From: Novosphingobium sp. AAP83
GTDB lineage: Bacteria; Pseudomonadota; Alphaproteobacteria; Sphingomonadales; Sphingomonadaceae
Direction of reading: 5' to 3'
Length of the DNA: 64,000 nucleotides
Assembly: GCF_001295795.1 (NCBI RefSeq)
Contig: NZ_LJHY01000022.1
Span: 248,001-312,000 of the forward strand
A program made the position numbers and the translations under genes. Under the pieces are notes generated by a model. That model was given only the letters and a program-made list of their open reading frames with translations, was not told the origin of the DNA and did no database searches. Every line of letters begins with the position of its first letter. The stretch's first letter is position 1. Shown piece after piece: positions 63,019 to 64,000 of the stretch.

Positions 63019-64000
63019 ATGCAGCGCAAAACATTCAAAACAAGCGAAACAGTCGATTTTATCGTGGTCGGCTCTGGCGCATCCGGCGGCATCATGGCCC
63101 GCGAACTGGCACGCGCCGGCAACAGCGTGGTCGTGATGGAGCAGGGCCCGCGCCTTGACGCCCATGAATTCGAACATGACGAACTCAAATACCGCAACCT
63201 GTCGGGCATCACCAACAATCCCGCCACCAACCCGCAGACCTTCCGCAACACCGAAGACCAGAAGGCGGAAAAAGTCTCTGGTCGAAATCCTCTGACCTAT
63301 GCCCGCGTCGTCGGCGGCAGCAGTTCGCACTTTAACGCCAATTTCTGGCGCCTGCACGAAATCGACTTTATCGAGCGCAGCCGCCTTGGCGCAATCGAAG
63401 GGGCAGACCTCGTCGATTGGCCGATAACTTACGCCGAACTTGAACCCTATTACACAAAGGTGGAATGGGAAGTCGGCGTATCCGGCCTTGCCGGGGCCAG
63501 CCCGTTCGATCCATGGCGCAGCAAGCCCTATCCGATGCCGCCGTTGCCGGTGAAATCATCCGGCGTCTTATTCGAACGCGGCGCCAAAAAGCTTGGCCTC
63601 CACCCCTTCCCAGCCCCGATGGCAATCAATTCGGTAATGTATAAGGACCGCCCTGCGTGCATCCAATGCGGGCTGTGCGGCGGCTTTGCCTGCGAAGTGA
63701 AGGCAAAATCATCCTCGGTCTGGACCGTCATCCCGGAAGCCGAGGCCACCAAGCGTTGTGAAGTACGCCCGGAAAGCTATGTCTTCCGCATCGGCATGAA
63801 CAAGGCTGGCCGCGCAACCGGCGTTCATTACTATGATCGTGATCGCAAGGAACAGTTCCAGAATGCCCGCGCGGTGGTGGTTTGTGCCAATGGCGCAGAA
63901 ACGCCCAGACTGCTCCTCAACTCCGCCACCGGATCTGCGGCACAAGGCCTCGCCAATTCCAGCGGAGCAGTTGGCCGCTACCTGATGTTCAACAAAGGCG
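63019..64000 (+). CDS. GMC-family flavoprotein dehydrogenase (partial)
   Basis: Periplasmic FAD dehydrogenase of the gluconate 2-dehydrogenase/sorbitol dehydrogenase kind. MQRKTFKTSETVDFIVVGSGASGG gives the FAD-binding GxGxxG; ARVVGGSSSHFNAN and GAETPRLLLNSA follow. A cysteine cluster, ACIQCGLCGGFACEVKAKSS, recalls an iron-sulfur or FAD-proximal site of this group. ATG at 63019-63021. The frame is open to the window end; about 327 residues are visible, and any cytochrome c subunit would lie beyond it. Confidence 0.9.
   Translation, partial: MQRKTFKTSETVDFIVVGSGASGGIMARELARAGNSVVVMEQGPRLDAHEFEHDELKYRNLSGITNNPATNPQTFRNTEDQKAEKVSGRNPLTYARVVGGSSSHFNANFWRLHEIDFIERSRLGAIEGADLVDWPITYAELEPYYTKVEWEVGVSGLAGASPFDPWRSKPYPMPPLPVKSSGVLFERGAKKLGLHPFPAPMAINSVMYKDRPACIQCGLCGGFACEVKAKSSSVWTVIPEAEATKRCEVRPESYVFRIGMNKAGRATGVHYYDRDRKEQFQNARAVVVCANGAETPRLLLNSATGSAAQGLANSSGAVGRYLMFNKG

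Noticed and set aside
1-64000. Insertion sequences, prophage, CRISPR arrays, toxin-antitoxin pairs
   Set aside because: No transposase, integrase, repeat-spacer pattern or small paired toxin genes were recognised in either strand.

Overview
The window is chromosomal DNA from an alphaproteobacterium, most likely a sphingomonad (Sphingomonadales, Novosphingobium-like). Supporting signs are the moderately high G+C and dense gene packing with ATGA/GTGA start-stop overlaps, the zapA - 6S RNA - fau locus, AddAB in place of RecBCD, a DivL-type tyrosine 'histidine kinase', an archaeal/eukaryal-type prolyl-tRNA synthetase, a PhaR repressor and a TorF-family outer-membrane protein. About 60 protein genes, four tRNA genes plus a fifth tRNA-derived repeat, and one 6S RNA are recognisable. 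I see no insertion sequence, prophage, CRISPR array or integrase. No stretch longer than 300 bases lacks a gene.

Layout. 1-8609 (mostly minus): secreted M28 peptidase (cut by the window edge), proS, phaR, alr with an overlapping MHS-type transporter, a NifU-like scaffold variant, cvpA and radA. 8740-16482: a membrane-anchored low-complexity protein, an M20 amidohydrolase, tRNA-Leu, suhB-efp, a small secreted protein, an OPT transporter, an L,D-transpeptidase lipoprotein and thiE. 16585-22346: central carbon block in the order tkt-gap-MOSC-pgk, then fba behind its own candidate operator. 22561-24262: zapB-like small protein, zapA, 6S RNA, fau, DUF2842 and tRNA-Asp. 24432-31962: branched-chain 2-oxoacid dehydrogenase E1a-E1b-E2, thyA, tRNA-Pro with a partial 3'-end duplication, and recG. 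32106-39163: host-attachment-type protein, sdhE, mfd, a GGDEF-EAL protein, nadK, tRNA-Asn and a PilZ protein.

39341-57486: secA, a small secreted protein with a coupled micro-ORF, argJ, an IMPase, then a long minus-strand block. That block reads (in transcription order) ahcY, divL, tsaE, amgK, murU, addB, addA, trxA; divL through addA are tightly overlapping. It joins SAM-cycle turnover, cell-cycle signalling, tRNA t6A synthesis, peptidoglycan sugar salvage and double-strand-break repair. 57708-64000: peroxiredoxin, TorF-like protein, small secreted protein, folE, phospholipase D-like protein, ftsB-like protein, and a Tat-exported gluconate-dehydrogenase-type small subunit followed by its GMC flavoprotein, which runs off the window.

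Most of the window is housekeeping. The points most worth a second look are the tyrosine in the H-box of the DivL-like kinase, a MOSC protein wedged inside the gap-pgk operon, a four-half-site operator cluster upstream of fba, a REP-like stem-loop carried in frame in the E2 linker, the duplicated tRNA-Pro 3' end, and a micro-ORF joined by TAATG to a secreted protein. I did not find a clearly new multi-gene system.
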